Assembly (NCBI GenBank): GCA_029962745.1
Contig: CM057157.1
Location: forward strand, 3,551,048 to 3,615,047
Source of the DNA: Echinometra lucunter
Taxonomy: Eukaryota; Echinodermata; Echinoidea; Camarodonta; Echinometridae
Direction of reading: 5' to 3'
DNA length: 64,000 nt
Shown here: positions 48,210-60,320 of the stretch, in pieces
Layout of the letters: the number at the start of each line of letters is the position of its first letter
Numbering within the stretch: the first letter of the stretch is position 1
Notes under the pieces: model-generated
The model's input: only the letters and a program-made list of their open reading frames with translations
Told to the model about the DNA's origin: nothing
Database searches by the model: none
Position numbers and translations under genes: made by a program

Positions 48210-48774
48210 CCCGGGGGGGGGGGGGGGCACTCGACCCCAAAAGTGGTAGGTATGTGCCGCGAGCGAGACAAAAAACGGGGGCTTTGGAATGGGCTTATTG
48301 TGAAAAGGAGGATCTTCGGAACAGGCTTCGGAACAGGCTTCGGAATTACAAATGTTTGTGAAAACAGGGGTCTGTGGAACGGTTCGCCTGCGTGTGAGTG
48401 TGTATGTATCCCTATGGAACGGGCATACGTGCATGCAGCTAGCCTGGCGGCACGGGCCCCGAGTGCGCTCCCGCAGAGGCGATGGTCGGACAGCGCTCTG
48501 CGGGCCGCTTTTCACCAAAAATGCAGCCCATTGTAACGGATCAATGCGGCCGGAACGGCGTAACGAAAAATATGCGAAGCTCTAAAACGGATTTCTTTCT
48601 TCTTTTTCCTCGATAAAAAGAAAATGCTATGCTTTGGAACGGCTTTCTTTGGTCTTTTTCTCAATAAGACAAAAATGCTATGCTTTGGAATGGAAATTTG
48701 AGTGTAAAAATGGGGGTCTTCTCCGCGGCACATACCCACCACGCATTATATACTGAGTGCCCCCCCCCCCCAGG
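48210..48774. mobile_element. hAT-type MITE with CCCGGGGG ends, copy 1
   Basis: A perfect 8-bp duplication CTTGCAGT lies at 48202-48209 and 48775-48782. Inverted ends share GGGGGGCACTC and GGTATGTGCCGCG. Open frames on both strands are non-conserved. Confidence 0.92.
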
Positions 48775-48909
48775 CTTGCAGTATGCTGTATATCAACAAT
48801 TCCTTTCTGATCTGTACATTCACATTGTCACACTGTATATTTATGCATGATATACATGTACGTAAAAACAATACAACAGGGATCCACATTATTCCACAAA
48901 GCAATAAAG

Positions 48910-48995
48910 GGAGAGATGAAGTGAAGAAAAGAGAGGGAGAGAGAGAGGGGGAGGGAGAGAGGGAGGGCAGAGGAGAGGGAAAGAGAGAGAGAGAG
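48910..48995 (+). repeat. (GA)n-rich tract
   Basis: GAGAGGGAGAGAGAG-type sequence of about 85 bp. Confidence 0.9.
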
Positions 48996-49060
48996 AACGA
49001 TCAGTCTATAACTGCATACAGGCATGATATGTGAAATTGTGAATGTTAAAGTGTACATGT

Positions 49061-49619
49061 AAGTCCACCCTAGAAATTTCACTGTTTCAATGAAAGGAGA
49101 TAAATTTGAACAACATTTTAAAAAAAGAAATGAGCAAAATTGGTCAAAGAATAAGAAAATTACACTCATTTACATTTTCTAGTAAACTTCTCTTGGCTCT
49201 GCAAACTGGCAACACTGATGACATCATATGCGAGCAGGTCTCCATTCACTTTGAACATGAAATTTCACTTTGAACATGAAATTTCACATTTTCTCAATTT
49301 TCAAATTTTCTTACCCCATAGTCAAAGTATGTTATGTAAAAAGCAATTCTTCTGAACATACATTGACCATGGGGTTAGAAAATGTGTAACTTCCAAGAAA
49401 ATTGAGGAAATGTGAAATTTCATGTACAAAGTGAATGGAGACCTGCTCGCATATGATGTCATCAGTGTTGCCAATTTGCAGAGCCAAGAGTAGTTTACTA
49501 GAAAATGTAAATGAGTGTAACTTTCTTATTCTTTGACAGATTTTGCTCATTTCATTTTCAAAATGCTGTTCAAATTTATATCCTTTTATTGAAATAGTGA
49601 AACTTCCAGGGTGGACTTT
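49061..49619. mobile_element. Palindromic MITE, about 560 bp
   Basis: The arms of about 280 bp begin AAGTCCACCCTAGAAATTTC and end with the near complement GAAACTTCCAGGGTGGACTT. A related copy lies at 58.41-58.82 kb. Confidence 0.9.
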
Positions 49620-49639
49620 CCCTTGAAGTAACATTTCTT

Positions 49640-51535
49640 TCCTACCTGTAACCATTCTTTCCTACCTGTAGGAAAGAAGGTGCAACTTTGGAGAATAAGG
49701 ATGAGGGCCAATACGCTTTGAATTAAGGATGATAATTAATACTAGCCTAAGGATGATAATTAGTTTAGTATGATCACCTTGACTTTAGTCCAATCATGGC
49801 CTTTGGCTTGTGTTTAGGCGAAGTAAAGTCCACTACCTACGCATTGACTGGGTGATTTTGGCGTGTGTATACATGCACACTTTGTTACCACACAATGCCC
49901 CCGAATTATAGAGCGTGCATGACGAGACGGATAAGCCCGTGCTTTCATCGCCAGCACCGTGGGGCAGTAGTCACTCTCACCGGACTCAATGCAACAGTAC
50001 ACTACAAGACTCTTCTTTTCCACCTACCGTTTAGAAAACCTGGGAAACAAAGCAGTAGCAGAACTGCAGAAAACTTGTCCATCCTGGATAAATCACCGCG
50101 GTCACTGTTAAGTCCTTTCTGTGGCTCGTGAAACTGGTGAGCGACTTACATACAACATCCTCCTTTCTCTAAAAAATGCATTATGAGAAAATTAGGCACG
50201 TTTACTTCCTTGTTTAGAAACCCCACGTCAGGATGACCGCATTTGTTTGTACAAGGAGCTAATGTAATAACTCCTTGGTTTGTAATTGTGCAAACTATAA
50301 AAGGTCACTAACATTACTTGGCGTACGAACTATTGATTTTGGTATAAATCTGATATCCCTGGAGCATTTGGTTCTGAAACTAAGATTTTCTTTAGCACTT
50401 GCAACAGAATGGTGGGTAGGCCTATAAATTATCAGAAATATGGGCATGCATTTCAACATCACCATATTTTTACTTCAACATTACCATATTTTTACTTCAA
50501 CATCATGATAATCAAAGATGATATGGTTTTTAGAGTTACTAGAAAAACTAAACAAAACAAAAACAAAACAATACAGAAATTGTTATTTAGCAAACCCCAA
50601 AAAGTGACACAAGATTGACAAGAATATTGGTATATAATGAAGAACTTTCATTTGATTTAACTATCTCCATTGCATGTACATTAAAAATGGAGATTCATGG
50701 CTTGTTTTCCATCTTTTCCTTCATCTCCGTCCTTGTAGGCTTTTAGGAAGTTATATTGAAAGATAAAAGAAGGGGAAAACGTTCCCTAGTAATTCTGCTC
50801 TATAGCTGTATGGAGAGAGAAAAAAGGGTACCTCTGTGTAAACATATCTCCCAAGAGTGTAGTATTACCTTAAGCTAAAGATCCACTTACCTTGACTGTA
50901 TAAGAATTTGCAATTATCCTTGTTTATATTCCAACAGCGTCTAATTTCCTGTGATATAGTATGACTGGGTTCAAGATAATTAACCTTTGATACATATTTT
51001 CCGTATACCAAAGATTGTTAAGATTATGACATTGTTTATGCCGACTTTGATTCCTTGTCACATTATGGCAAACTGTAAAGGCAAATACTTAGATTCATAT
51101 TACTGTCCTTTCACATAAGACTAGTGTACAGGTGAATAACCGACCCGGTGCTTTCACACATAATGCGACAGTGTGGTAACACGCTGTGTCACCAGGCCCT
51201 TTTTTGTGTAGGATGGGGGGTTGGGTGTCCGGACGGGTAACAAAAATGAAGCCTTCTTTTTTGTCTTTGGATTAAACATAAACTATGCATTGATTTGTGC
51301 TAATCATCATCAATATTAGTTCTCTATAATATTGTCTAACATTTTGTGCTAAAACATTTAAGAGATTTGCTTGTGAACTTTTTCAATTGGCTGGTTAAAA
51401 TCGACTGTCCGGATACACAACCTGTCCGGACACCCAACAAATGGGTATACAATCCTATGGGGTATAGGGCGACAAAAAAAAAATGTCGCCGAGGCAGGAC
51501 ACACTTTTGTTTGCTGCCTAGATACAAAAAAAAAA
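49640..51535. other. No recognisable gene or repeat family
   Basis: About 1.9 kb without an exon or repeat that I can support. Short open frames here have no recognisable motif. Confidence 0.4.
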
Positions 51536-51545
51536 AATGCGCACC

Positions 51546-51626
51546 AATAATAATAATAATAATGATGATGATGATAATAATAACAATGATAATAATGATA
51601 ATAATAACAATACAAATAACAACAAC

Positions 51627-51700
<74 letters not shown>

Positions 51701-51716
51701 TGATAATGATAATGAT
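51546..51716 (+). repeat. (TAA)n microsatellite
   Basis: About 170 bp of AAT/ATG triplets give artefact poly-Asn and poly-Ile frames. Confidence 0.96.
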
Positions 51717-51929
51717 TAAGTTGAATCACCATTTAAAAGATTGGACGAGTGACTACATTTTTCAAAATATTAGATTATTAAACGCCTTGAACATGCTAAA
51801 TGAACATGTTAGAATCCAGCATGTATATGTTAAATCCAGCATAACATTTTGAAAGCTTAGTCACTTTTCCACCATTTTCAACACTGGGTTATGGTGATTC
51901 AACATTTTAGTTTTTGAAGTGAAATGTAA

Positions 51930-52253
51930 TTGTGTTTTGGAGTGGAGGAGCGCGTGGGGGTGTTTGTGTGTGTAAGTCCCCAATTTATAATCGTGCAGAG
52001 CGATTGTAGAAATAATAATTGGGTAGGCATTGTATTTGATATTGGCCTTTATCTTCTGGAACCGGATGAGTATTGTATGAAGTCAGTGAGAATAAGGGAA
52101 TTCAGTAGTCAACGGGTTAGTTATATTTCTGGGATGTTTTATGACCCGATTCGATCGGAAGATAACCACATTATTTTAGCTATTCAAAAGCCCCGTTGTA
52201 AAGCTTATAGAAATTCTTTCACCCGTGTTTCTTTCACTTTAGATGATAAATAG
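51930..52253 (+). other. Unrecognised 107-aa open frame, possible retro-copy end
   Basis: The frame has ordinary amino-acid composition, unlike the low-complexity frames around it, and includes WVGIVFDIGLYLLEPDEY and YISGMFYDPIRSEDNHII. It stops at 52251-52253 and is followed 35 bp later by AAATAAAAAAAAAAG, which resembles a polyadenylation signal and a templated A tail. I do not recognise the family. It could be the end of a processed copy or of a transposon protein. Confidence 0.35.
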
Positions 52254-52392
52254 GCCGATCAGGATGCTTGCTATTGTAAACTTTTGTGAAATAAAAAAAA
52301 AAGATGAGCATTTCAAAGTATGTTTACTTCAGACGTCGGGCAAGAAGTGTCCTTTTTTATCTACTGCATCCCGCCCCCCCCCCCCCCCCAAT

Positions 52393-52784
52393 CACCGGCG
52401 TAAATCCACTCTGAGGAGTGGGGGGGATGATTGACTTTTTTGACGATTTTTTTTTCTGTTGATCTCAAACTTAAGTATAAGCACACCCCCTCACTGACCC
52501 CCACAGACCACCTACACACATTTTAATATTTATTTTGCGAGCGAGCGAAGCGAGCGAGCCAAAAATAACCACTTTTTTGGTTTTCAATCGCATTTTCAAA
52601 TAGAAATTCTAAAATATGATGGTTGTTTATGACAGATATTCAAAGATTTTACTAACGGATTAATTAAAATATATTATCTTTCTTAAAAAAGTGGGGGGGG
52701 GGATATTTGTACACGCCATCCCCCCCTCTCCAAAAAGTGGGGGGGGGGATATATCCCCCCATCCCCCCGGGATTTACGCCAGTG
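52393..52784. mobile_element. hAT-type MITE, 392 bp
   Basis: The ends CACCGGCGTAAATCC and GGATTTACGCCAGTG are flanked by the 8-bp duplication CCCCCAAT (52385-52392 and 52785-52792). It contains a GCGAGCGAGCGAAGCGAGCG block shared with the 29.0-kb element. Confidence 0.85.
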
Positions 52785-52859
52785 CCCCCAATCATCCATC
52801 CCTCCCATCCCTATGCATTGTCTGCTCTGCTATACATGTATAATCCTCGTTTACTCTAT

Positions 52860-52983
52860 ATGCTATAATTTGTTCTTTGCTATTATATTTTGTAAAATTT
52901 GTGTTGCATGCTGTGCAAAATTGAGAATAATCTAATATGTATGGATTTAAATCAATAAATTTGAAACTTGAAACTTGAAACTT
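52860..52983 (+). mobile_element. Retroposon 3' end with (TTGAAAC)n tail
   Basis: AATCAATAAATTTGAAACTT is followed by a three-unit heptamer. This is a LINE-type 3' terminus; the coding part is not recognisable. Confidence 0.55.
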
Positions 52984-53859
52984 ACAGTATTATATCTCAA
53001 CCTTCCGGCGCTCCTGGTCAAGAAGAATAACATCGAACATGACTTTTTGTGCAATTAAGTTATGCATATGACTGAGCTTTGCTTCCCTGAACTATGGAGG
53101 GGCCGCAGCAAAGCGGGTGGGGGGCCTGGGGCTGGAGCCCCTCCCCTTCTGTGATAGCACAGTACCTGTTCTGGAGATTTTGATCGCATTGTTATAAGCC
53201 AGGCGCACACTGCACGATCCGACTGCGATCCGATTTTGGAAAAAATAGTATAGCATTATTTTGATATGAACATTCGAACGTGAGATCTTCATGATCAAAG
53301 TTCCGAATAGTCGTATGAACACTACTGCGAGCCTCCCTGTAGGAATAAAAGCGAATTCAATTCCAAATTGTAGTGACGACATAGCAGTCTTGCGATCGGC
53401 TAAAATTTGAAGCCTTTACTCCGAACGCAAGGCTTGCAGTTAACCAAAATTTTGATTTTATTTTTCCTATCATTATGCCGAACTTCAAAAAAAAAGAATT
53501 TTACATGTTTAAACTTTCACATTTAAAGCAAAATGCCATTTGTTCGAAAATCGGGTCGCAGTCGGATCGTATAGTGTGCGCTGGGCTTACACTGCAATAA
53601 TCCGGCTTGAAGCGCTTGCACTATAGCAATTGAGATCAAAGCTTACGACTGATTATTCTGCAGTTTTTCTTCCTTTCGGATCATCACAACGCATTTCCTA
53701 ATGTTAATGGACGCAAGAATTTTAGCCTAAGGGTTAAACTGGTATAGGGTGCAGGAAGTAAGGAGTTTATAAGAAAAAAAGGACATGAATAAATTCAAAA
53801 AGCTTGTAGGAAGCGGTTTAAATAATAATGGTTTTAAGAAAGATAAATAGACGATGTAA

Positions 53860-54330
53860 GAGAGAGAAAGCAAAGAATAACATGGAAAGAAAAAAAGAAA
53901 GAAAAGAACTGAAGGATAAAAACAAAAATAGCAGAAATGGAAGAAAGATGAGACAATAGGAAAAGGACACAAAAAAAACAGATAGAAAGAAAAAAAATAA
54001 AAGAATATCACAATGGAAGACAGAATGAATAGATGACAGAATGATAAAACAAGAGAATCACAGAAGGGAAGACAGAGAGAAGAAAGTATCATAAGGATGA
54101 AAACAAAAACATTTAATGAGGAAAGATAGAAAATAATACAAATGAAAACAAATTATAAAAAGAATAGCCTGCATGAAGGAAATATAGAAAGAGAATGAAA
54201 CAGAAGGATAATCACAAATAATAACCTATAAAGAATGATAGAAATAAGAAATAAAAATGATATGGAAAAAATAAAGAAGAAAACAAAAACATAGAAAGAG
54301 AAGAATGAAAAGATAAATACAATGAAATAG
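53860..54330. repeat. Purine-rich degenerate minisatellite, second locus
   Basis: AGAATAACATGGAAAG and GGAAGACAG-type units are related to 45.64-45.95 kb. Confidence 0.75.
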
Positions 54331-54339
54331 GCCTATGTT

Positions 54340-54541
54340 ATAATAACGATCGTCAGTGGCGCTGTTAGTATACGCAAAGAAGCTGTATGTGCAGGCTGGA
54401 AACGCGAGACTGGAGGCGCCGCTGACTGCATGAAGACGCGAAAATCGGGGGGGGGGGGGAGGTCGATCCCCGGCACGACACTTAACCCTTGAGCAAGGCA
54501 TTTTATCTATCTACATTGCTCTTTTATCGTACATCAAATAA
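54340..54541 (+). mobile_element. tRNA-derived SINE, copy 1
   Basis: A degenerate head with a B-box-like GGTCGATCCCCGG near 54471 is followed by TTGAGCAAGGCATTTTATCT and TATCGTACATCAAATAAATG. The same 3' region is at 63.61-63.67 kb. Confidence 0.7.
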
Positions 54542-56990
54542 ATGGCAGATAGACGACAACAATTACTCACAAATTTTGTTAAGTCATTCTTACAATCTAG
54601 GCATGTTTCCATGCTTCCCCCACGTAGGGATTCTTTACCCAACTTCCGTCAGTTGAGGAATAGTGAATCGCCTTTGCCAACCTCCTTGCCGTACTACCAG
54701 ATACCGAAAATCTGTTATACCACAGGCAGTGAGGATAATCAACACTCTAAAGCTTGTGTAATACGTCACTCTTTTCATTATTTGTATGATCCGGGTTTTA
54801 TTGCAATACCTGCAGATGTAATATTGCACACTCTCAGGTTGTGTTATTCCCTCTCTCTCCTTCCTCTCTACCCCCGGGGGGGGGGGTACTCGACCCCAAA
54901 AGTGGTAGGTATGTGCCGCGGGCGAGACGAAAAACGGGGGCTTTGGAACGGGCTTATTGTGAAAAGGAGGGTCTTCGGAACGGGCTTCGGAACTACAAAT
55001 GTTTGTGAAAGGGGGTCTTTGGAACGGTTCGCCCGTGTGTGAGTGCGTATGTATCCCTATGGAACGGGCATACGTGCATGCAGCTGGCCCGGCGGCACGG
55101 CCGCCGGGTGCGCTCGCGCAGAGGCGATGGTCGGACAGCGCTCTGCGGGCCGCTTTTCACCAAAAATGCAGCTCATTGTAGCGGATCAATGCGGCCGGAA
55201 CGGCGTAACGAAAAATATGCGAAGCTTTGGAACGGATTTCTTTCTTCTTTTTTTCTCGATAAGAAGAAAATGCTATGCTTTGGAACGGCTTTCTTTGTTC
55301 TTTTTCTCAATAAGATAAAAATGCTATGCTTTGGAACGGAAATTTGAGTGTAAAAATGGGGGTCTTCTCCGCGGCACATACCCACCACGCACTATATACT
55401 GAGTGCCCCCCCCCCCGGGCTCTCTACTCCCTCTTTCTCACTCTAAACCTATCCTCTCTCCTAACTCTTCTCTCCTATGGGAATTACACACAATTTACAT
55501 TATATCTTTGTATGATCCAGGTTCCATTGCAATACCTGCAGATTTATTATTGTACATGTACACTCTCAGGCTGTGTTATTTCCTCTCTTTCTTTCTTTCT
55601 CTCCACTCCCTCTTTCTCATTCTAAACCTATCCTCTCTCCTAACCCTTCTCTTCTATGGGAATTACACACATTACATTATATCCTTGTAATATGATTTCC
55701 TCTCTTTTAATAATGAGAACATTTCTGTATATTTGCATATGTACTTGCATGTAACTACCCTGCCTTTCCTCTATCTTCTTCTATTTCTCTCTTTCCCTTA
55801 TCTTCATATTTCCTCCTCTTTTCCTTTTCTTTCTTTCTCATAATCCTATGACCTTTTAGGGGTAGGCTAATGTAGAGTAAGATGTAGAATGCAGTATTAT
55901 AATTTGTGTATACATGTACTATTACACTATTTACAGGCTACAGTAAACGTACTGTCTTCCTCATACTGTTGAGTGTTTGGATTTTATCCACCTTTGCAGG
56001 TAGTTGGCAGCAATCAGCAAACACACGTATCTATGTATAACCTATTATGTTCAGTCTGTATTGTTGTTTCCCTTTTCTTTCTCTCCCTTCTCTCCCTATT
56101 CTTTCTTCCTTCTTCTTCTGCTTCTATCTTCTTTCCAAACTTTATACTCTTGGGGGAAATAACATGCACCTTTTACAATACATTCATGTCTCCCACTATA
56201 AGGGAACAGAATAATGATATTCATGCCTACTACCTTGCCATAATAATTCATCATCTTAATTCCATTCCTTTTGGGGTTCAGACAAGCAGTCACGTTCCTA
56301 CATCTAATAATTCCTTTAAGTGCTTAGTTCTTTGAGTGCTCTATGATTGTAATTGTATTTGTTTTCTTTTTGATATATACCTGCTCCTCTTCTATTCTTC
56401 TCTTTTTCTTTGACTCTCTCCATTCCTCCTTATTTTCTGTTCCTTGTTGATTTTCTTTTCCTCATAACCTTTCATTCTCTTGGGAGTAATTTAATTTATT
56501 TATAATTTATAAGGGAAATGAGACCCTGGGGAAGATTGGTTTAGTGGGGGGGGGGGGGACATTTTGAGGGAGGTACTCTTTGGGGTTATTGGGGATGGGA
56601 TGGTGTTTTTTTTTTTTTTCTTTTTTTTTTTTTTTAATTCTTCGAGCTGATAGGTTGTTCTGGGGTGCTCTCATGGGTGGCTCTTTTATAGTGTATATCC
56701 CTTTTTGTTTGGGGGGGGGGGTTGTTTGGAGGTTTTCTCTGTTCCCTCCTCCCATGGAGGTTGATTTGTTTTCCCCTGGGTCTCATTCTCCTTTGTTGTA
56801 TTGTCATATATTACGGGTATTTTATTAGTTGCAACTGATCGTTAATTATTCTGTAATTCGATTTGAAATGTGTATTTATGTATATTTCTTTTTGATTTGT
56901 ACACAAGGCAAGTGTCGGTCTTTGGACCGTTTGTCTTTGTTCTTTGATTGTTTTTTTAACTGAATAAAATCCAATATATATATTGTTACC
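54542..56990 (+). mobile_element. Unclassified insertion in the SINE, with internal tandem units
   Basis: This 2.4-kb pyrimidine-biased sequence follows the SINE and ends TGAATAAAATCCAATATATA before TACCAACGTGTGCATGTG, a sequence also found just after the SINE at 63.69 kb. Units with ATTGCAATACCTGCAGAT and CTCTCCTAAC repeat at about 54.8 and 55.5 kb. A hAT MITE is nested in it. It is probably a retroposon insertion; a short frame at 54542 (MADRRQQLLTNFVKSFLQSR...) is not recognised. Confidence 0.5.
54872..55419. mobile_element. hAT-type MITE with CCCGGGGG ends, copy 2
   Basis: The 8-bp duplication CTCTCTAC lies at 54864-54871 and 55420-55427. Sequence is highly similar to copy 1 at 48.2 kb along its full length. 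Confidence 0.92.
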
Positions 56991-57099
56991 AACGTGTGCA
57001 TGTGTGTTTTAAAAAGATGTGCATAATCATGGAGTGAGAAATGTGATAATATAAATAATGCTAATCATGATTTTCCCCGGTATGAAACTGCGGTATGAA

Positions 57100-59684
57100 C
57101 AGTGGCGGCACCAAGGGGGGGGGGGGCATTTGCCTCCCCCCCCCCCACTTGCTCCCCCCCCCCCCTCCAGAAATTTTGAGGACTGAAAAAAAAATATTAT
57201 ACGGTAATTTGTAAAGAAGTAGATGCTGTCATAAGCATCATATTCAAGTGTGAAGTGCTCTAAAATACCATTTTCCGCTCTTCAAAACTTGAAAAATAAG
57301 CGCTTTTCTGGTTTTAAATCGCATTTTCAAATAGAAATTCTAAAATATGATGGTTGTTTATGACAGATTATTAAAAATTTTATTAACTGATTAATTCAAA
57401 TATTTCTTCCTTAAAAAGTGGGGGGATATTTGTACACGCCATGCCCCCTCTCAAAAAAGTGGGGGATATATCCCCCATCCCCCCGGGATTTACGCCAATG
57501 GTAATTATTGTTAAACTACAGTACATGGCGTGTATTCTGTCGTCAGCAATGTGTGTTGGGGGGGGGGCGTGGAGAACAAATACTCCAAGTCTCCAAAAAG
57601 CCCCCTCCCTTGAAATAAATATGCACCTACTCATGTAAAGTTTGGATTAAACTTATCAATTTGCTTCATTAAGAATGCTTGAACTCTTCGTTCATAATAA
57701 TATTTGTCACCGTCATTATTTTGACTTAGTGAAACAATACGTATGTAAAGATGTGCAATCTGCGATGGGTGTTCTGTCTCCTCCCTCTTACATTTTCGAT
57801 CTTTCCACGAGGGGAATGTCTGTATCTACTAGGCTATATTCTCATAACAAGACACTCAGCTATATTCAGTGGCGTATCTGGGGGGTTGCAAGGGGGGCAG
57901 GGGGGCAGGGGGGGGCAAGTGCCCCGGGTAGCACTTTGAGGGGGCGCAAAAAACGCAAAAAGAGAAAAAAGAAGAAAATGAAGAAAAATCATATTAATTT
58001 TTGCGTTCCTCCCCCCCCCCCCCATTCGCAGGGTAAATGCATCAGAAATAGAGTTTTTGAGGGTTTAAAGTGCAAAAATTTTCTGAAGCTCGGTCGCTTT
58101 GCTCCTTCGCATGATCATTTCCTCTCAGAATCTCATAATTTCGCGCCCCCTGTAATTTTCTTAAACAAGCTTTTTAAAGGGATTCAGAATTTTAATGATG
58201 CAATTGTCGTCGTTTTGCTCGCTGTCATGTAAGTTTCATCTGCCTCTTGCGAAATACTCCTCCCCCCAGTGCGGCCTAATACAGCATTTGCAAAGGTTAA
58301 ACATTTGAAAGAGATCTAACAACATCTAATAAGGGAGGCACTTGGAGGGGGCGCAAAAAACGCAAAAGAGAAAAAGAAAAAGGAGAAAATAAATCCTAAT
58401 ATCATTTTAAAGAAGTTTCACTATTTCAATAAAAGGAGATAAATTTGAACAGCATTTTAAGAAAGAAATGAGCAAAATCGGTCAGTGAATAAGAAAATTA
58501 CACTCATTTACATTTTCTAGTAAAGTACTCTCCACTCTGCAAATTGGCAACACGGATGACATCATATGTGAGCAGGTCTCTATTCACTTTGCACATGAAA
58601 TTTCACATTTTCTCAGTTTTCTTGGAAGTTACACATTTTCTAACCCCCATAATCAGTGTATGTTCAGAAGAATTGCTTTTTACTAACATACTTTGACTAT
58701 GGGTAAGAAAATGTGTAACTTCCAAGAAAATTGAGGAAATGTGATGAACAGCATTTAAATGCTGTTCAAATTTATCTACTTTTATTGAAACAGTGAAACT
58801 TCTAGGGTGGACTTTCCCTTTAAGGGATATGCGCCCCCTACCCATCCGCAGGGTAAATGCATCAAAAATAGAGATTTTGAGGGTTTAAACTGCCACATTT
58901 TTCTAGAACTCGGTCGCTTTGCTCCCTCGCATGAATATGTTTCCTTTCAGGATCTCTCAGGCTTTTTTAAAGAGCCTTTTCAAAGGGGCTCAGAATATAA
59001 AAAATAATGGTGCAGTTGTCGTTGCTTTGGTCGCTATCAAGTTTCATCTGTATGTCTCTTACTAAATACTGCGCCCCCGGTATTGCTTATGATGCAGCAT
59101 TTACAAAGGCTAAACATTTAAAGGGCTAGTCAAGAGTGAAATGTGGCTAAACTACTATACTACACACATTATTAGTCGTGGCTTTGTTAGTGTTTACATG
59201 TCATGATGTATATAGTGACTACTGAAGATGGCAGTCTGAAAGCGTTGAAATTTCATGGAATATTGTCTGGTTAGCATTTTTATTTATTATTTTTTTTTTT
59301 TTACATTATAACCTTGCATACATTGACAATGCTGTTTGTTTGCTGCATGTATTTTTTTCTGATGTGATAGAGAAATGTGAAAGTAGAATAGGTCTACGCC
59401 TTAAGATTACATACATGTAAATGTTCAATTCATGATCTAGTTTTGATCAATAACTTTGCTCCATTAAACATTACCTGATTTTACAAAAAATTCTCTCTAT
59501 ATCAAGTGTAACAGAAAAATGTTTATTGGGGCCACTAAAACTAGCGCTTCGCGCTCGATTTTTCCATACACGCAAACAAAAAAAAACAAAACAAAAATTG
59601 ACTGCCCCTGCCCCCACCCAACATTTTCTTTTGCCCTCACTTTGCCCCCCCCCCCCCCCTTTAACAATCCTGGTGCCGCCACTG
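57100..59684. mobile_element. hAT-type composite element, 2.6 kb, with nested insertions
   Basis: CAGTGGCGGCACCA and TGGTGCCGCCACTG ends are flanked by the perfect 8-bp duplication GGTATGAA (57092-57099 and 59685-59692). Inside are G-rich CAGTGGCGTATCTGGGG sequence near 57868 and a palindromic MITE at 58.41-58.82 kb. No transposase frame is seen. Confidence 0.85.
58407..58822. mobile_element. Palindromic MITE related to 49.06 kb, nested
   Basis: TTAAAGAAGTTTCAC at the left and GGTGGACTTTCCCTTTAA at the right. The interior is shared with 49.06-49.62 kb, with an internal deletion in the right arm. Confidence 0.82.
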
Positions 59685-60209
59685 GGTATGAACACAATAT
59701 GAAACTGAAACATGTCATTTTTTAAAGGTACGAAAGGTAGCACTTTAGGCATGTTTGGAGAGAAAGGAATCCAATTCTGTTTTCACGACTTTTCTAAGAA
59801 TTCTGTCTGCTTCTCCATGGCATATACTTGAATAATTTACATTCAAACAATGAAATAAAAACATAGAGAAGACATTCATAACTCGATAATAACCACTCGA
59901 GAATAACACAAGCAGGGAAGCAGTACATCGATCTTGATGATTCAAATGAACAAAGGAGTGTGTGTGAAAAAATCAGGAGTGTCAGAACTAATATTGATTT
60001 TTATATACAAAGAAAAAGTTACAAGCCCATTGTCATAGTTATGAGAAATGAGCAGGAACTTAACTTGTTGTGGCGTATTTCCCATGACAGTATCATCTTT
60101 GTTTCCTATCTTTTTGAATAAAATTAGTTCCTGGTTGTGCGAGTCTACCTCGGCCTATTTTTAATATCGTACAGTACGTTGTCAAATGTAAAACGAAACA
60201 TATAGAAGT

Positions 60210-60320
60210 AGTACTATCTCTCTCCCTCCCTCCTTCTCCCTCTCTCTCCCTCTCTCTCTCTCCCTCCCCTTTTTTCCCTCTCTCTCTTTCTTTCTTTCTC
60301 TCTCTCTTGCTCTCTCTTCG
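60210..60320 (+). repeat. (CT)n-rich tract
   Basis: CTCTCTCCCTC-type sequence of about 110 bp. Confidence 0.93.

Noticed and set aside
48243..48536. Overlapping open frames of about 100 aa on both strands, repeated at 54.9-55.3 kb
   Set aside because: Both lie inside copies of the same hAT MITE. The frames differ between copies by indels and show no protein motif.
57675..58232. 185-aa plus-strand open frame
   Set aside because: It runs across G-rich transposon sequence and a poly(C) run inside the 57.1-59.7 kb element and contains no domain I recognise.
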